From NCBI GenBank assembly GCA_012523945.1, contig JAAYSO010000049.1, positions 1 through 34,564 of the forward strand: a DNA stretch of 34,564 nucleotides, written 5' to 3'. The notes under the pieces were generated by a model. The model was not told the origin of the DNA. It searched no databases and saw nothing but the letters and a program-made list of their open reading frames with translations. Shown in pieces: positions 8,563 through 18,313 of the stretch. This DNA is from Bacillota bacterium (GTDB lineage Bacteria > Bacillota > Dethiobacteria > Dethiobacterales > Dethiobacteraceae). The translations under genes were made by a program, and so were the position numbers. Within the stretch, counting starts at the first letter, position 1, and the number at the start of each line of letters is the position of its first letter.

Positions 8563-9621
8563 TTAAGCCGGAGTAAAACTGGTTTTTAACTGCGCTCTTT
8601 TTGCAGCCCGCTCTTCCGCCAGTTCCACCAGCCGGCGCAATAGTTCAGGAAAAGGAATGCCACTGGCTTCCCACAATTTCGGGTACATACTAATAGCAGT
8701 AAAACCGGGCAGGGTATTTATCTCGTTAATCCAGATCTTTCGCGCTTTTTCATCGACGAAAAAGTCAACACGGGCCAAGCCGGCACAGTCCAGCATTAAA
8801 AATGCTTTTATCGCCAACTCCTGCACCTGCTGTACTGTCTCAGGTTGGAGTTGAGCCGGAATAATCAATGCAGAACGATCATCAATATATTTAGCCTTGT
8901 AATCATAGAAATCATTACAGGGAACAATTTGTCCCGGCAGGGATGCCATGGGATCATCGTTGCCCAAAACACTGCATTCTATCTCACTGCCGGGCAAAAA
9001 TTTTTCCACAATAATCCGGTGATCATACTGCAGAGCTTCCTCCACCGCCGGCTCTAATTCAAACTGCTTGTAAACTTTACTGATGCCCACACTGGAACCT
9101 AAATTGGCAGGCTTCACAAAACAAGGAAACCCCAGCTTCGCCGCTATATCTTCCACCAGCTTGGTCCGGTCCTTTTTCCACTTGGTAGCCGTAAACCACA
9201 GATAATCCCCAACCGGCAAGCCGAAAGATTTGAGCACAGCTTTCATTAAAATTTTATCCATGCCCACGGCAGAGCCGGCAACACCGGCACCCACATAGGG
9301 AATGCGTGCCAGTTCCAGCAGCCCCTGGATCGTGCCGTCCTCACCGAAAGTCCCGTGTAAAACCGGAAAAACAACATCAATGGATACAATATTACCCCCG
9401 CTTTCACCGTCAAGCAGGTACAATCCGCCAATGGCGGGATCAGGCAACAGTGCCACACGGTTGCCATGAAGCTGCCATTCACCTTCTTTAGTAATAAATA
9501 CAGGCACAACTTCATAATCTTCAATTTGCTCCAGGCCCTCCATAACCGCCTGGGCAGAATTGACGGAAACTTCATGCTCACCGGAACGGCCGCCGTATAA
9601 TACTGCTATTTTTTTTATCAT
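8563..9621 (-). CDS. ddl: D-alanine--D-alanine ligase
   Basis: An ATP-grasp ligase making D-Ala-D-Ala for peptidoglycan precursors in the cytosol. The 352-residue protein begins with the signature LYGGRSGEHEVSV. It shows HGTFGEDGTIQGLLE, the ATP-grasp lid KPANLGSSVGISK and the metal-binding ARVDFFVDE ... WINEINTLPGFT. The YDYKAKY segment of the substrate loop matches normal D-Ala ligases, not the VanA/D-lactate group, so no intrinsic vancomycin resistance is suggested. The start is ATG with GGAGGAG eight bases upstream. It stands between an EF-G-2 gene and pdxS without close spacing to either. Confidence 0.96.
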   Translation of the reverse strand: MIKKIAVLYGGRSGEHEVSVNSAQAVMEGLEQIEDYEVVPVFITKEGEWQLHGNRVALLPDPAIGGLYLLDGESGGNIVSIDVVFPVLHGTFGEDGTIQGLLELARIPYVGAGVAGSAVGMDKILMKAVLKSFGLPVGDYLWFTATKWKKDRTKLVEDIAAKLGFPCFVKPANLGSSVGISKVYKQFELEPAVEEALQYDHRIIVEKFLPGSEIECSVLGNDDPMASLPGQIVPCNDFYDYKAKYIDDRSALIIPAQLQPETVQQVQELAIKAFLMLDCAGLARVDFFVDEKARKIWINEINTLPGFTAISMYPKLWEASGIPFPELLRRLVELAEERAAKRAQLKTSFTPA

Positions 9622-9677
9622 TTTTTCTCCTCCAACAAGCTTGCTAATGCAATGTATTCAAAATTACTGCAAAGTAT

Positions 9678-9737
9678 GAGCAAGCGAAGCGAAAGAGCAA
9701 GCGCCCTGTTGGTGCTTGCTCTTGTATCTTTTGCAGG
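9678..9737 (-). terminator. Hairpin region after the EF-G-2 gene with two alternative stems
   Basis: GCTTGCTC at 9714-9721 can pair with GAGCAAGC at 9695-9702 (about 11 pairs with one mismatch) or with a second copy of GAGCAAGC at 9679-9686. The main stem is followed on the minus strand by only a short broken U run, so termination may be weak. Confidence 0.4.
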
Positions 9738-9746
9738 ATGTTTACC

Positions 9747-11828
9747 TTATTCCTCATCCTGTGCTGCCTTTGCTTCAGCTATAATCTGTTCAGCTAAATG
9801 CGCCGGCACTTCCTCGTAATGATCGAACTCCATGGTGAAGGAACCACGGCCTTGCGTCATTGACCGCAAGTCAACAGAATACTTGAGCATTTCCGCCATG
9901 GGCACATGGGCTTTAATCACTTGGTTGCCACCTTTGGCTTCCATACCAAGGATGCGTCCGCGACGGCTGTTCATATCGCCCATAATATCACCCATGAACT
10001 GTTCCGGTACAGTTACTTCCACATACATTACCGGCTCCAGCAAAACGGGATTGGCTTGCTCCATACCTTTCTTAAAGGCAAGGCTGGCAGCAATCTTAAA
10101 CGCCATTTCCGAGGAGTCAACTGTATGGAAAGAACCGTCATACAAGCTGGCTTTAATGTCAACAACAGGATAGCCGGCCAAAACTCCTTGCTCCATAGCT
10201 TCCCGCAAGCCTTTTTCTACAGCGGGAATATACTGTTTCGGTACGGCACCGCCGAAAATATTATCTTCAAATACGAAGTATTCCCCGGAGGGTAGCGGCG
10301 AAAATTCAATCCAGACATGACCATACTGACCGCGGCCGCCGGATTGTTTCTTATGTTTCCCTTCCACTTTGGCCGTACCGCGAATAGTTTCTTTATAAGG
10401 AACTTTGGGCAGGGACAATTCTACTTCAACGCCAAACTTTTGCAAGAGTTTGCTGGTAATGATTTCCAAGTGCAGTTCGCCCATGCCGGATATTAAAGTT
10501 TGTTTGGTTTCTGTATTCCGCTCCAGACGGAAAGTGGGGTCTTCCTCCAAGAAGCGAGCTACCCCTTGCGCCACTTTTTCTTCTTCACCCTGTTTTTTCG
10601 GTACTACGGCGAAGGTGGTAACAGGTGTGGGGAAAGCAATAGGTTCAAGCTTAACCAGATTCTGCTTATCACACAGTGTATCACCGGTACCTGTGTCCTG
10701 TAACTTGGCCACGGCGGCAATATCACCGGCCGGTACTTGCTCCAGGTTAATCTGGTTTTTACCCAACATGGTAAAGACTTGTCCCAACCGTTCGTTTTTG
10801 CCTTTATTGGCATTATACAGCTGGCCGTCTCCTGTGACAGTACCGGAATAAACTTTAAAGTAGGTTATTTTACCCACAAAGGGGTCCACAAGAGTTTTAA
10901 AGACAAGAGCACTGACAGGCCCGTTGGCATCAACTTTAATCGCCACTTCTTCATCATCTGCATTGGTCCCTTTAACTTCCCCTGCATCGGCCGGGGAGGG
11001 GAAAGACGTGGCAATAGTATCCAACAATGGTTGTGTACCGGTATTAAGGGTAGCTGCACCACACAGAATAGGTACTACCTTCCCGGTAAGGATGCCGGTT
11101 CTCAGGGCTGCATTAATCTCGTCATCTGTCAGCTCTTCGCCTTCTAAATATTTCATGAGCAGGTCGTCATCACTTTCAGCAACCGCTTCAATTAATTTTT
11201 CCCGGTATTCCTCCACGGCATCGTTTAACTCGGCGGGGATTTCACCTTCAGTCATCTTCTTGCCGTTGTCACTGAAGGAATAAGCTTTTAGGGCAACTAA
11301 ATCCACAACGCCTGCAAAAGTATCTGCCGCACCGATGGGAAGCTGCATAGGAACAACATTCAGCCCGAAAAACTCCTGCAGTTGGGCAAAAACTTTACCG
11401 AAATCGGCATTTTCCCTGTCCATTTTGTTAACAAAAACCAGACGGGGCAGCTTATACTCATCAGCATAAGCCCAGAATTTTTCTGTTCCCACTTCAACCC
11501 CGGATGTGGCCGAAACTACCATCACAGCCGCATCGGCAACGCGTAGAGCACTGATAGTATCTCCAATAAAATCAAAATATCCCGGAGTATCGAGTAAATT
11601 GATTTTAACGTTTTTCCATTCAATAGGTGCTAAAGAAGTATTAATGGTAATCTGACGTTTAATTTCTTCCTGGTCGAAGTCAGTAGTAGTGGTACCGGCA
11701 TCTACCTTCCCTAAACGGTTAGTAGCTCCGGCGGTAAAAATCATGGCTTCGGCCAGAGAAGTTTTACCTGCTCCACCGTGAGAGATTAGAGCAACATTAC
11801 GGATATTCTCTGTCGTATAATTTTTCAC
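9747..11828 (-). CDS. Elongation factor G-like GTPase (EF-G-2 type)
   Basis: A translational GTPase of 693 residues with the full EF-G domain set: G domain (P-loop SHGGAGKT, LLDTPGYFDF, NKMD), domain II, and domains III-V with GGRGQYGHVW. Compared with canonical FusA, whose P-loop is usually AHIDAGKTT and switch I is rich in ERGITI, this protein has GGAGKTS and DFDQEEIKRQITINTS. These are features of the second EF-G paralogue found in clostridia and Thermus. It also stands alone rather than between rpsG and tuf. It may act in translocation or ribosome recycling under special conditions, but the role of such paralogues is not settled. The GTG start at 11826-11828 follows AAAAGGAGG with ideal spacing. 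Confidence 0.9.
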   Translation of the reverse strand: MKNYTTENIRNVALISHGGAGKTSLAEAMIFTAGATNRLGKVDAGTTTTDFDQEEIKRQITINTSLAPIEWKNVKINLLDTPGYFDFIGDTISALRVADAAVMVVSATSGVEVGTEKFWAYADEYKLPRLVFVNKMDRENADFGKVFAQLQEFFGLNVVPMQLPIGAADTFAGVVDLVALKAYSFSDNGKKMTEGEIPAELNDAVEEYREKLIEAVAESDDDLLMKYLEGEELTDDEINAALRTGILTGKVVPILCGAATLNTGTQPLLDTIATSFPSPADAGEVKGTNADDEEVAIKVDANGPVSALVFKTLVDPFVGKITYFKVYSGTVTGDGQLYNANKGKNERLGQVFTMLGKNQINLEQVPAGDIAAVAKLQDTGTGDTLCDKQNLVKLEPIAFPTPVTTFAVVPKKQGEEEKVAQGVARFLEEDPTFRLERNTETKQTLISGMGELHLEIITSKLLQKFGVEVELSLPKVPYKETIRGTAKVEGKHKKQSGGRGQYGHVWIEFSPLPSGEYFVFEDNIFGGAVPKQYIPAVEKGLREAMEQGVLAGYPVVDIKASLYDGSFHTVDSSEMAFKIAASLAFKKGMEQANPVLLEPVMYVEVTVPEQFMGDIMGDMNSRRGRILGMEAKGGNQVIKAHVPMAEMLKYSVDLRSMTQGRGSFTMEFDHYEEVPAHLAEQIIAEAKAAQDEE

Positions 11829-12101
11829 GCCAACGCCTCCTTTTAACTTTGCCGGAAATCAGGAAATCAAGCGAAACATAGCTTACTTCGACTATTACGA
11901 CAGCTTTTCCTGCTCAGGCTCTTAATATTTCTCGTTAAACCATATTTTATGTTATCTTTATACAAAATTACAAAAAACATACAGGGTTGATGCCTTATGT
12001 TTTTCATACAAATCACTATTTCGTACTCATCTTCCCTCCTTCTAATGTGTAGAGCATAACAGATTTGATCAAAATCTGTCCTTATTAAAGATTTTAAAAC
12101 A
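11829..12101 (-). other. Leader/intergenic region upstream of the EF-G-2 gene
   Basis: This gap carries no gene I can support. On the minus strand it holds a palindrome (ACAGATTT 12059-12066 with AAATCTGT 12072-12079). It also has an AGAAGGAGG ribosome binding site followed by a four-codon frame (ATG AGT ACG AAA TAG), and a possible promoter further downstream. A 47-89 codon open frame here has poor, Asn/Lys/Arg-rich composition and is probably chance or decayed. Confidence 0.4.
11944..11973 (-). promoter_or_regulatory. Possible promoter of the EF-G-2 gene
   Basis: TTGTAA (11968-11973) and TAAAAT (11944-11949) on the minus strand are 18 bases apart, about 115 bases before the GTG start. The region is AT-rich, so a chance match is possible. 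Confidence 0.35.
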
Positions 12102-12140
12102 AATTGAAAATTAGCGTGATGTTTGTTAAACACCACGCTA
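12102..12140 (-). terminator. Intrinsic terminator of the ilv operon
   Basis: A 13-base-pair stem with a single mismatch (12112-12124 with 12128-12140) and a three-base loop follows ilvC by 26 bases. On the minus strand the tail is AATTTTCAATTT, a moderately U-rich run. Confidence 0.7.
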
Positions 12141-12166
12141 TTTTGATTAAAGGCAATAAGTATAAA

Positions 12167-13171
12167 TTAAAAATCTTCCTTAGCATCAATCCAGGTCATC
12201 ATGCGACGTAATTTTCTGCCCACTTTTTCAAGTAGTTGTTCTTTTTCCAACCTGTCAGTGGCATTAAAGTAGGGACGATTGGCCTGGTTTTCCTGGATCC
12301 ACTCCAGGGCAAACTTTCCTGTTTGCACTTCGTGCAGAATTTTTTTCATTTCTTTGCGCGTCTCTTCGTTAATAACCCGCTTACCCCTGGTAAAATCGCC
12401 GTATTGGGCCGTATCAGAAACGGAGTAACGCATATATGACAGGCCACCTTCGTAGATGAGATCCACAATTAGTTTCAGTTCATGTAAACATTCAAAATAA
12501 GCGATTTCCGGCTGATAGCCTGCTTCCACCAGTGTATCAAAACCGGCTTTAATTAGTTCAGAGACACCGCCGCAAAGCACTGCTTGCTCACCAAACAAAT
12601 CGGTTTCCGTTTCTTCTTTAAAAGTAGTTTCAATGACACCGGCTCTTGTGCAGCCGATTCCTTTGGCATAAGCCAAACCGATGTCTTTAGCTTTACCGGT
12701 TGCATCCTGGTAGACGGCTAGAAGGCCCGGCACACCTGCTCCTTCGGTATATGTTCTGCGCACTAAATGACCCGGGCTTTTCGGTGCCACCATAATGACG
12801 TCTACATCGGCCGGAGGTACAATTTGGCCAAAATGAATATTAAAACCGTGAGAAAAAACTAAAGCGTCCCCTGCTTTTAAATTTGCTTTAATTTCTGCCT
12901 CATATACTTCCTTTTGTTTTTCATCAGGCAGTAAAATCTGTATCACATCGGCTGCTTTGGCCGCCTCCGCCACTGTCATTACTTTCAGGCCGGCAGCTTC
13001 AGCTTCCGCCCAGCGGGGACTGCCTTTGCGCAGACCTACAATGACATTAACCCCGGAATCATGTAAATTTTGTGCCTGCGCATGGCCCTGACTGCCGTAG
13101 CCCATAACGGCCACCGTCCGTCCTTCCAGCACAGCCAAATTTGCATCACTGTCATAATACATTTTTGCCAT
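12167..13171 (-). CDS. ilvC: Ketol-acid reductoisomerase
   Basis: Catalyses isomerisation and NADPH-dependent reduction of acetolactate or acetohydroxybutyrate in valine and isoleucine synthesis. At 334 residues it is a class I (short) enzyme. The Rossmann motif [13 protein letters not shown] (about 24-36) and the cofactor loop GLRKGSPRW are visible, as are the HGFNIHFG and VAPKSPGH segments and the C-terminal acidic metal-binding helices ([26 protein letters not shown]). It is the last gene of ilvEDBNC. The stop of ilvN directly abuts its ATG (TAAATG), and its ribosome binding site GGGGAGG lies inside the last codons of ilvN, implying translational coupling. Confidence 0.98.
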   Translation of the reverse strand: MAKMYYDSDANLAVLEGRTVAVMGYGSQGHAQAQNLHDSGVNVIVGLRKGSPRWAEAEAAGLKVMTVAEAAKAADVIQILLPDEKQKEVYEAEIKANLKAGDALVFSHGFNIHFGQIVPPADVDVIMVAPKSPGHLVRRTYTEGAGVPGLLAVYQDATGKAKDIGLAYAKGIGCTRAGVIETTFKEETETDLFGEQAVLCGGVSELIKAGFDTLVEAGYQPEIAYFECLHELKLIVDLIYEGGLSYMRYSVSDTAQYGDFTRGKRVINEETRKEMKKILHEVQTGKFALEWIQENQANRPYFNATDRLEKEQLLEKVGRKLRRMMTWIDAKEDF

Positions 13172-13675
13172 TTATTTTACCTCCCCATTTTTAATCGTTT
13201 TACTGCCCCGCAATAAGGCAATTTTACCGGTCCGTACAATTTCCAAAATCCCGTAATGGGATAATAACAACTGGATGGCTTCCAGCTTTTCCTCGTTGCC
13301 TGTAACTTCAATAATCAGCGATTGCAGTGAAACATCTATAATTTTAGCCCGAAATGTTTCTACAATCTGCTGAATTTCAGCACGACTGGAAGCAGGAGCC
13401 TTAACCTTAATCAGCACTAATTCCCGATCGACGGAAGGCTCTTGTGTCAGGTTGGATATTTTTATCACATTAACCAGTTTGTTTAACTGTTTATTTATTT
13501 GCTCCAATGTTTTTTCATCAGCATCTACTTCAATGGTCATGCGTGAAATTCCCGGATCCATTGTTCTCCCGACGGCAAGACTTTCAATATTAAAACCGCG
13601 CCTGGCAAACAATCCGGCCACACGGACCAGTACTCCCGGCTTATTTTCCACCAGTACTGCTAAAATATGCTTCAT
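13172..13675 (-). CDS. ilvN: Acetolactate synthase small (regulatory) subunit
   Basis: The regulatory subunit of acetohydroxyacid synthase, which binds the end product valine and stimulates the IlvB subunit. The 167-residue length fits. The N-terminal ACT domain (about 1-75) begins MKHILAVLVENKPGVLVRVAGLF and includes RRGFNIESLAVG; the rest is the ALS_ss C-terminal domain. The start is the ATG at 13673-13675, one base after the ilvB stop. A longer frame would run backward into ilvB, and its upstream residues are merely the ilvB sequence in another frame. The ACT domain suggests normal feedback control of the pathway. Confidence 0.97.
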   Translation of the reverse strand: MKHILAVLVENKPGVLVRVAGLFARRGFNIESLAVGRTMDPGISRMTIEVDADEKTLEQINKQLNKLVNVIKISNLTQEPSVDRELVLIKVKAPASSRAEIQQIVETFRAKIIDVSLQSLIIEVTGNEEKLEAIQLLLSHYGILEIVRTGKIALLRGSKTIKNGEVK

Positions 13676-13676
13676 T

Positions 13677-15350
13677 TTAATCCCCCCTGACCATTTCACT
13701 GATTGCATGGTTTGGTGGCACCATGGGGTAAACATTTTCTTCCGAACGTACTCTAAAATCTATCACTACAGGCCCCGGTGTGGCAAGGGCTTTTTCAATT
13801 ACCGGCACTACTTCAGCCGGTTTTTCGGCACGCAGGCCCACAGCACCAAAAGCCTCAGCCAGTTTGACAAAATCGGGGCTTTTTTGTATGTCCACCGCAG
13901 AATAACGCTTATTAAAGAAGAGCTCTTGCCACTGGCGCACCATACCTAAATACTGGTTATTAATAATTGCCACTTTAACCGGTATGTTGTACGCAACTGC
14001 CGTTGCCAGTTCCTGCAAATTCATCTGGAAGCTACCATCCCCGGCAATACAAAAGACGGTTGCTTCCGGTGCTCCGATTTGTAAACCGATAGAGGCCGGG
14101 AAACCGAATCCCATTGTGCCTAAACCGCCGGAGGTAATGAGGGAACGGGGTTTTTTGAAACGGTAGTACTGGGCCGTCCACATCTGGTGCTGGCCTACTT
14201 CCGTGGCAATTAAAGCTTCCCCTTTCGTCACACGATAAATCGACTCGATGACATACTGTGGCAAAATCTGTTCATTATCTTCCTGGTTATACTTTAGCGG
14301 AGCTTCTTCTCGCCACCCGGCAATACGTTCAAGCCATGGCTGATGTTCCTTGGGCTTAACTTTTTTCAGTAATTGTGTCAGTACCTGTTTGACATCACCC
14401 ACAATAGGCACATCAGCCTTGACATTTTTACCGATTTCAGCCGGGTCAATATCAATATGCACAATTTTGGCATGCTGGGCAAAAAGTTTTAAATTACCGG
14501 TCACACGATCGTCAAACCTGGCGCCAATAGCAACAATTAAATCTGCTTCATGCATGGCCATATTGGCCCAGTAGGTGCCGTGCATCCCCAACATTCCTAA
14601 AGCCAGGGGATGGTCGCTGGGAAAACCGCCGATACCCATTAAAGTAGTGGCTACAGGAATATCAGTGATTTCCGCCAACTCCAGCAGCAATTCGTGCGCT
14701 CCGGAGATTACAACCCCGCCGCCGGCATAAATAACAGGTTTCTTTGCCCGGGCAATAGCTTTTGCCGCCCGGTTAATTTGCCCCGGGTGACCTTCAAAAG
14801 TGGGATTATACCCGGGGATAAAAACTTCTTCAGGATACTTAAATTCTGCCTGCTGCTGCTGAATATCTTTAGGCAGATCGATCAACACAGGACCCGGGCG
14901 GCCGGTGGTGGCCAGGTAAAAAGCTTCCTTTATAATTCTGGGCAGATCCTTTACATTGGTCACCAGGTAATTATGTTTTGTAATGGGCAGGGTGATGCCA
15001 AACATATCGGCTTCCTGGAATGCATCTGTGCCGATTAAGGAGGTGGCAACCTGACCGGTAAAAACTACCAGGGGCACAGAATCCATATAGGCATTGGCAA
15101 TGCCTGTAACGGCATTAGTTGCCCCGGGACCGGAAGTGGTAAACACTACCCCGGGTTTGCCGGTTACTCTGGCATATCCGTCTGCCGCATGTACAGCGCC
15201 CTGTTCATGACGGGACAGATAATGTTTAATTTCACTGTCAAAAAGTACGTCATACAGATTTAAAACACTGCCACCGGGATAGCCAAAAACTATTTCTACA
15301 TTTTCTCTTTTCAGCGCTTCTATAACTATTTGCGCTCCTGTTAATTTCAT
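13677..15350 (-). CDS. ilvB: Acetolactate synthase large (catalytic) subunit
   Basis: A thiamine-diphosphate enzyme condensing two pyruvates, or pyruvate and 2-ketobutyrate, to acetohydroxy acids. The 557-residue protein shows the ThDP-activating glutamate in [16 protein letters not shown], the [14 protein letters not shown] loop, an FAD-binding middle domain ([16 protein letters not shown]) and the ThDP-binding motif [19 protein letters not shown]. The presence of the FAD-type domain and the partner IlvN make it biosynthetic acetohydroxyacid synthase rather than catabolic acetolactate synthase. It overlaps the ilvD stop by four bases (ATGA) and is followed after one base by ilvN. Confidence 0.98.
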   Translation of the reverse strand: MKLTGAQIVIEALKRENVEIVFGYPGGSVLNLYDVLFDSEIKHYLSRHEQGAVHAADGYARVTGKPGVVFTTSGPGATNAVTGIANAYMDSVPLVVFTGQVATSLIGTDAFQEADMFGITLPITKHNYLVTNVKDLPRIIKEAFYLATTGRPGPVLIDLPKDIQQQQAEFKYPEEVFIPGYNPTFEGHPGQINRAAKAIARAKKPVIYAGGGVVISGAHELLLELAEITDIPVATTLMGIGGFPSDHPLALGMLGMHGTYWANMAMHEADLIVAIGARFDDRVTGNLKLFAQHAKIVHIDIDPAEIGKNVKADVPIVGDVKQVLTQLLKKVKPKEHQPWLERIAGWREEAPLKYNQEDNEQILPQYVIESIYRVTKGEALIATEVGQHQMWTAQYYRFKKPRSLITSGGLGTMGFGFPASIGLQIGAPEATVFCIAGDGSFQMNLQELATAVAYNIPVKVAIINNQYLGMVRQWQELFFNKRYSAVDIQKSPDFVKLAEAFGAVGLRAEKPAEVVPVIEKALATPGPVVIDFRVRSEENVYPMVPPNHAISEMVRGD

Positions 15351-17017
15351 GTCTGTCCCTCCTTAAAAACGGCTCCTGTGTTGGCACTGGTCACCAAGCG
15401 TGCATAACGAGCCAAGTATCCTTTTGTTATTTTTGGCTGTGGTAATTCAAGTTCATTAAGCCGTTTTTGCAGTTCTTCTTCACTAATGAGTAATTCCAAC
15501 TTACGTGCATGGATATCGATACTGATCAGATCGCCCTCATGTACGGCGGCAATCGGTCCCCGCTCCATGGCTTCCGGAGAAACATGTCCGATAGAGGCAC
15601 CGCGTGTAGCGCCGGAAAAGCGCCCGTCTGTAATCAGTGCCACATCTTTATCCAAGCCCATTCCCGCCACGGCTGAAGTAGGAGTCAGCATTTCCCGCAT
15701 TCCGGGACCGCCTTTGGGACCTTCATAACGGATTACAATAATATCGCCCTTATTAATTTTGCCGCTAAAAATTGCTGCTACCGCATCCTCTTCACTGTCA
15801 AAAACGCGTGCGGGCCCCGTCTTTTTCATCATTTCGGGAGCTACTGCACCCTGCTTAACTACAGCTCCGTCAGGTGCCAGGTTGCCCCGCAAAATAGCGA
15901 TACCACCGCTATCACTATAAGGATTATCAAAGGGACGAATAACATCTTCATCAAGAATCCGTGCTGCTGCCAGTTGCTCGCCAATAGTCAGGCCACTGAC
16001 GGTAAGGCAATCTATATGCAGGAAATCTTTTTCATTTAAGCGCTTCATCACGGCCTGAATTCCGCCGGCTGCAGCCAAATCTTCAATATGATTATCTCCC
16101 GCCGGTGCCAGTTTGCACAGCTGGGGGGTGCGCTCACTAATCTCGTTGATATAATCCAAATTAAGTTTAATGCCTGCCTCATGGGCAATGGCGGGCAGGT
16201 GTAAAACCGTATTGGTGGAACAGCCTAAAGCCATATCCACAGTTAAAGCATTAGTAAAAGCCTCGGCAGTTAAAATTTTATCCGGCGTTAAATTTTCACG
16301 CACAAGTTCCAGGACACGCATGCCTGCTTTTTTGGCCAAACGGATCCGTGCCGCCGCCACCGCCGGGACGGTACCGTTCCCGGGCAGTCCCATACCCAGT
16401 ACTTCCGTAATACAATTCATGGAATTAGCGGTAAACATGCCGGAACAGGAACCGCACCCCGGGCATGCTTCCATTTCCAGTTCAGCCAGTTCCGCTGCCG
16501 ACATCTTGCCGGCTTTAACACTGCCTACGGCCTCAAAAACACTGTTTAAATCCACCACATTTCCTCTGTATCTGCCGGCCAGCATCGGGCCGCCGCTGAC
16601 AAAAATTGCGGGCAGATTTAAACGGGCCGCTGCCATCAGCATACCGGGGACAATTTTATCACAATTGGGGATAAAAACCAGGCCGTCAAGGGGATGAGCA
16701 TTAACCATTATTTCCACAGAGTCAGCAATCAGTTCGCGGCTGGCCAAGGAATAATGCATCCCCTGATGATTCATGGCCAGCCCGTCGCAGACACCGATGG
16801 TGAAAAACTCCAGCGGTGTACCGCCGGCCAGGCGCACTCCTTCTTTGACCGCCGCCGCAATCTGATGCAGGTGTTTATGACCCGGAACAAAATCATTGGC
16901 CGAATTTACAATGCCAATTAAAGGCCGCTCGATCTCCTCCTTAACCATGCCCATGGCATATAATAAGGAGCGGTGAGATGCCCGTTCTACACCTTTTGTC
17001 ATTTTATCGCTGCGCAT
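15347..17017 (-). CDS. ilvD: Dihydroxy-acid dehydratase
   Basis: An Fe-S dehydratase converting dihydroxy acids to the 2-keto acids of valine and isoleucine. From the chosen ATG at 17015-17017 it is 556 residues. Cysteines that can serve the cluster or active site are Cys77 ([10 protein letters not shown]), Cys119 ([12 protein letters not shown]) and the [16 protein letters not shown] motif (185-200). The N-terminal segment reads [10 protein letters not shown], with glycine where [2Fe-2S] enzymes have a cysteine. This resembles the E. coli oxygen-labile [4Fe-4S] type and would fit an anaerobe. The start is fixed by AGGAGG seven bases upstream; the frame extends 16 codons further without a ribosome binding site. 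Confidence 0.97.
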   Translation of the reverse strand: MRSDKMTKGVERASHRSLLYAMGMVKEEIERPLIGIVNSANDFVPGHKHLHQIAAAVKEGVRLAGGTPLEFFTIGVCDGLAMNHQGMHYSLASRELIADSVEIMVNAHPLDGLVFIPNCDKIVPGMLMAAARLNLPAIFVSGGPMLAGRYRGNVVDLNSVFEAVGSVKAGKMSAAELAELEMEACPGCGSCSGMFTANSMNCITEVLGMGLPGNGTVPAVAAARIRLAKKAGMRVLELVRENLTPDKILTAEAFTNALTVDMALGCSTNTVLHLPAIAHEAGIKLNLDYINEISERTPQLCKLAPAGDNHIEDLAAAGGIQAVMKRLNEKDFLHIDCLTVSGLTIGEQLAAARILDEDVIRPFDNPYSDSGGIAILRGNLAPDGAVVKQGAVAPEMMKKTGPARVFDSEEDAVAAIFSGKINKGDIIVIRYEGPKGGPGMREMLTPTSAVAGMGLDKDVALITDGRFSGATRGASIGHVSPEAMERGPIAAVHEGDLISIDIHARKLELLISEEELQKRLNELELPQPKITKGYLARYARLVTSANTGAVFKEGQT

Positions 17018-17039
17018 ATTATTCCTCCTGCTCATATTT

Positions 17040-17915
17040 TTACGGATAAACCGGCTCCCCTTCAACCCCGGTCAAAGCACGAAAACGTTTAATGAGATCT
17101 TTCGTTACAGGCCCCGGTTTGCCGTCGCCGATTAGACGTCCGTCTACTTCCACCACAGGGATGGCTTCGGCAGCCGTGCCGGTGAGGAAACATTCATCAG
17201 CCACATACAGTTCATGCCGCGTAAAGGGCCTTTCCTGTACTTCGTAGCCGGCTTTTTTTGCTTCTTCTATGATAACCCGGCGCGTGATACCGGGCAGGGC
17301 ACCAAGATAGGTGGGCGGTGTAATAACAATATTATTTTTCACAATAAAAATATTATCAGCTGAACCTTCTGTGACATAACCTTCTTTATTCAGTACAATT
17401 GCTTCCGTGACACCGGCCCGGTTAGCTTCAATTTTAATCAGAATATTGTTTAAGTAATTTAGCGATTTAATTTGCGGATCTAAAGCATCGGGGGTATTAC
17501 GTCTGGTGGCTACCGTCACTACCGGCAAACCTTTCTCATATAATTCCTTCGGGTAAAGCACAATGGAACTGGCGATAATAACAGTGGTTGCCCGGGAACA
17601 ATTTTTGGGGTCCAGACCTAAATCCCCGGGGCCTCTGGAAACAACGGCACGAATATAAGCATCCTGCAGCTTATTTCTGCGAATAGTTTCCAGAATGGCT
17701 TCCTTCATTTCTTCATAACTTTCAGGTATCTCCAACATAATTGATTTGGCCGATTCATAAAAACGATCCAAATGTTCTTTCAGCTTAAAAACCCGTCCGT
17801 TATAAGCACGAATACCTTCAAATACTCCGTCCCCGTATAGAAAACCATGATCGAAAACGGAAATTTTTGCCTCTTCTTCCGGCACGTAATTACCGTTTAG
17901 ATAAATAATACTCAT
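17040..17915 (-). CDS. ilvE: Branched-chain amino acid aminotransferase
   Basis: A class IV PLP-dependent transaminase forming valine, leucine and isoleucine from their keto acids. The 291-residue protein has the typical N-terminus [31 protein letters not shown], the Schiff-base Lys150 in [11 protein letters not shown], and EGSADNIF with Glu183. The C-terminal phosphate loop is [10 protein letters not shown]. It is the first gene of the ilvEDBNC operon, directly behind the T-box leader; the start has AGGAGG nine bases upstream. D-amino acid aminotransferase belongs to the same fold, but the operon context favours IlvE. Confidence 0.95.
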   Translation of the reverse strand: MSIIYLNGNYVPEEEAKISVFDHGFLYGDGVFEGIRAYNGRVFKLKEHLDRFYESAKSIMLEIPESYEEMKEAILETIRRNKLQDAYIRAVVSRGPGDLGLDPKNCSRATTVIIASSIVLYPKELYEKGLPVVTVATRRNTPDALDPQIKSLNYLNNILIKIEANRAGVTEAIVLNKEGYVTEGSADNIFIVKNNIVITPPTYLGALPGITRRVIIEEAKKAGYEVQERPFTRHELYVADECFLTGTAAEAIPVVEVDGRLIGDGKPGPVTKDLIKRFRALTGVEGEPVYP

Positions 17916-17953
17916 CTTTACTGCCTCCTAAAAATTAACTAAATATTAAATAT

Positions 17954-18212
17954 AAAAAAACCTTCCGCCCCCAAGGGGCGAAAGGATTCCTTCCACGGTA
18001 CCACCCTTATTTACCGGCAATCACCGGCCTCTAGGTTTCCTGCAGATAACGGGCAGGTCCCGGCCACGCCTACTTAAGCCAATGTTCAGCGGGCTGCTCC
18101 GGGGTGACATTCTTTTTCGCCGCCTGCCGGTTCCCAGCACCCACCGGCTCTCTGAAAGGTCATACGAAAAATACTCTCCCCGTCATTGCTAATTTAGCAG
18201 CATAAAGTTTTG
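17954..18212 (-). promoter_or_regulatory. T-box leader of the ilv operon, predicted valine (GUC) specifier
   Basis: The minus strand contains the conserved T-box sequence AGGGTGGTACCGTG (17994-18007). It is followed by an intrinsic terminator (CCTTTCGCCCC paired with GGGGCGGAAGG, 17961-17985) and a seven-U tail at 17954-17960. Stem I is built by GGGG paired with CCCC and UUUUUCG paired with CGAAAAA. The enclosed specifier loop has the AGAGUA side and the GAAUGUCA side, and in the usual GAA-N-codon register it gives GUC (18106-18108), a valine codon. Uncharged tRNA-Val would therefore induce the operon. The T-box identity is certain; the specifier is read by eye. Confidence 0.93.
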
Positions 18213-18218
18213 AGACTT

Positions 18219-18247
18219 ATTATATCGAAGCAGGCAGCAGTTGTCAA
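18219..18247 (-). promoter_or_regulatory. Consensus sigma-A promoter of the ilv T-box operon
   Basis: A perfect TTGACA (18242-18247) and perfect TATAAT (18219-18224) on the minus strand with a 17-base spacer, immediately upstream of T-box stem I. Constitutive strong initiation fits control by attenuation. Confidence 0.93.
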
Positions 18248-18265
18248 TACAAAATATTTCCCGCC

Positions 18266-18310
18266 AAAAAAAGCTAACCCCTGCCTTTTATCTGCAGGGG
18301 TCAGCTTTTT
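18266..18310 (-). terminator. Intrinsic terminator of ribU
   Basis: A long stem AGCTAACCCCTGC with GCAGGGGTCAGCT, one mismatch and a nine-base loop. On the minus strand it is followed by seven U residues (18266-18272). It begins four bases after the ribU stop. Confidence 0.9.
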
Positions 18311-18313
18311 ATC

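Noticed and set aside
9832-11283. Several plus-strand frames of 110-150 codons inside the EF-G-2 gene
   Set aside because: They are antisense shadows of a long, well-conserved gene and have no ribosome binding sites or family motifs.
11867-12136. Minus-strand open frame of 89 codons
   Set aside because: Composition is rich in Asn, Lys, Arg, Cys and Ile with no recognisable motif. It also includes the ilv terminator stem at its start.
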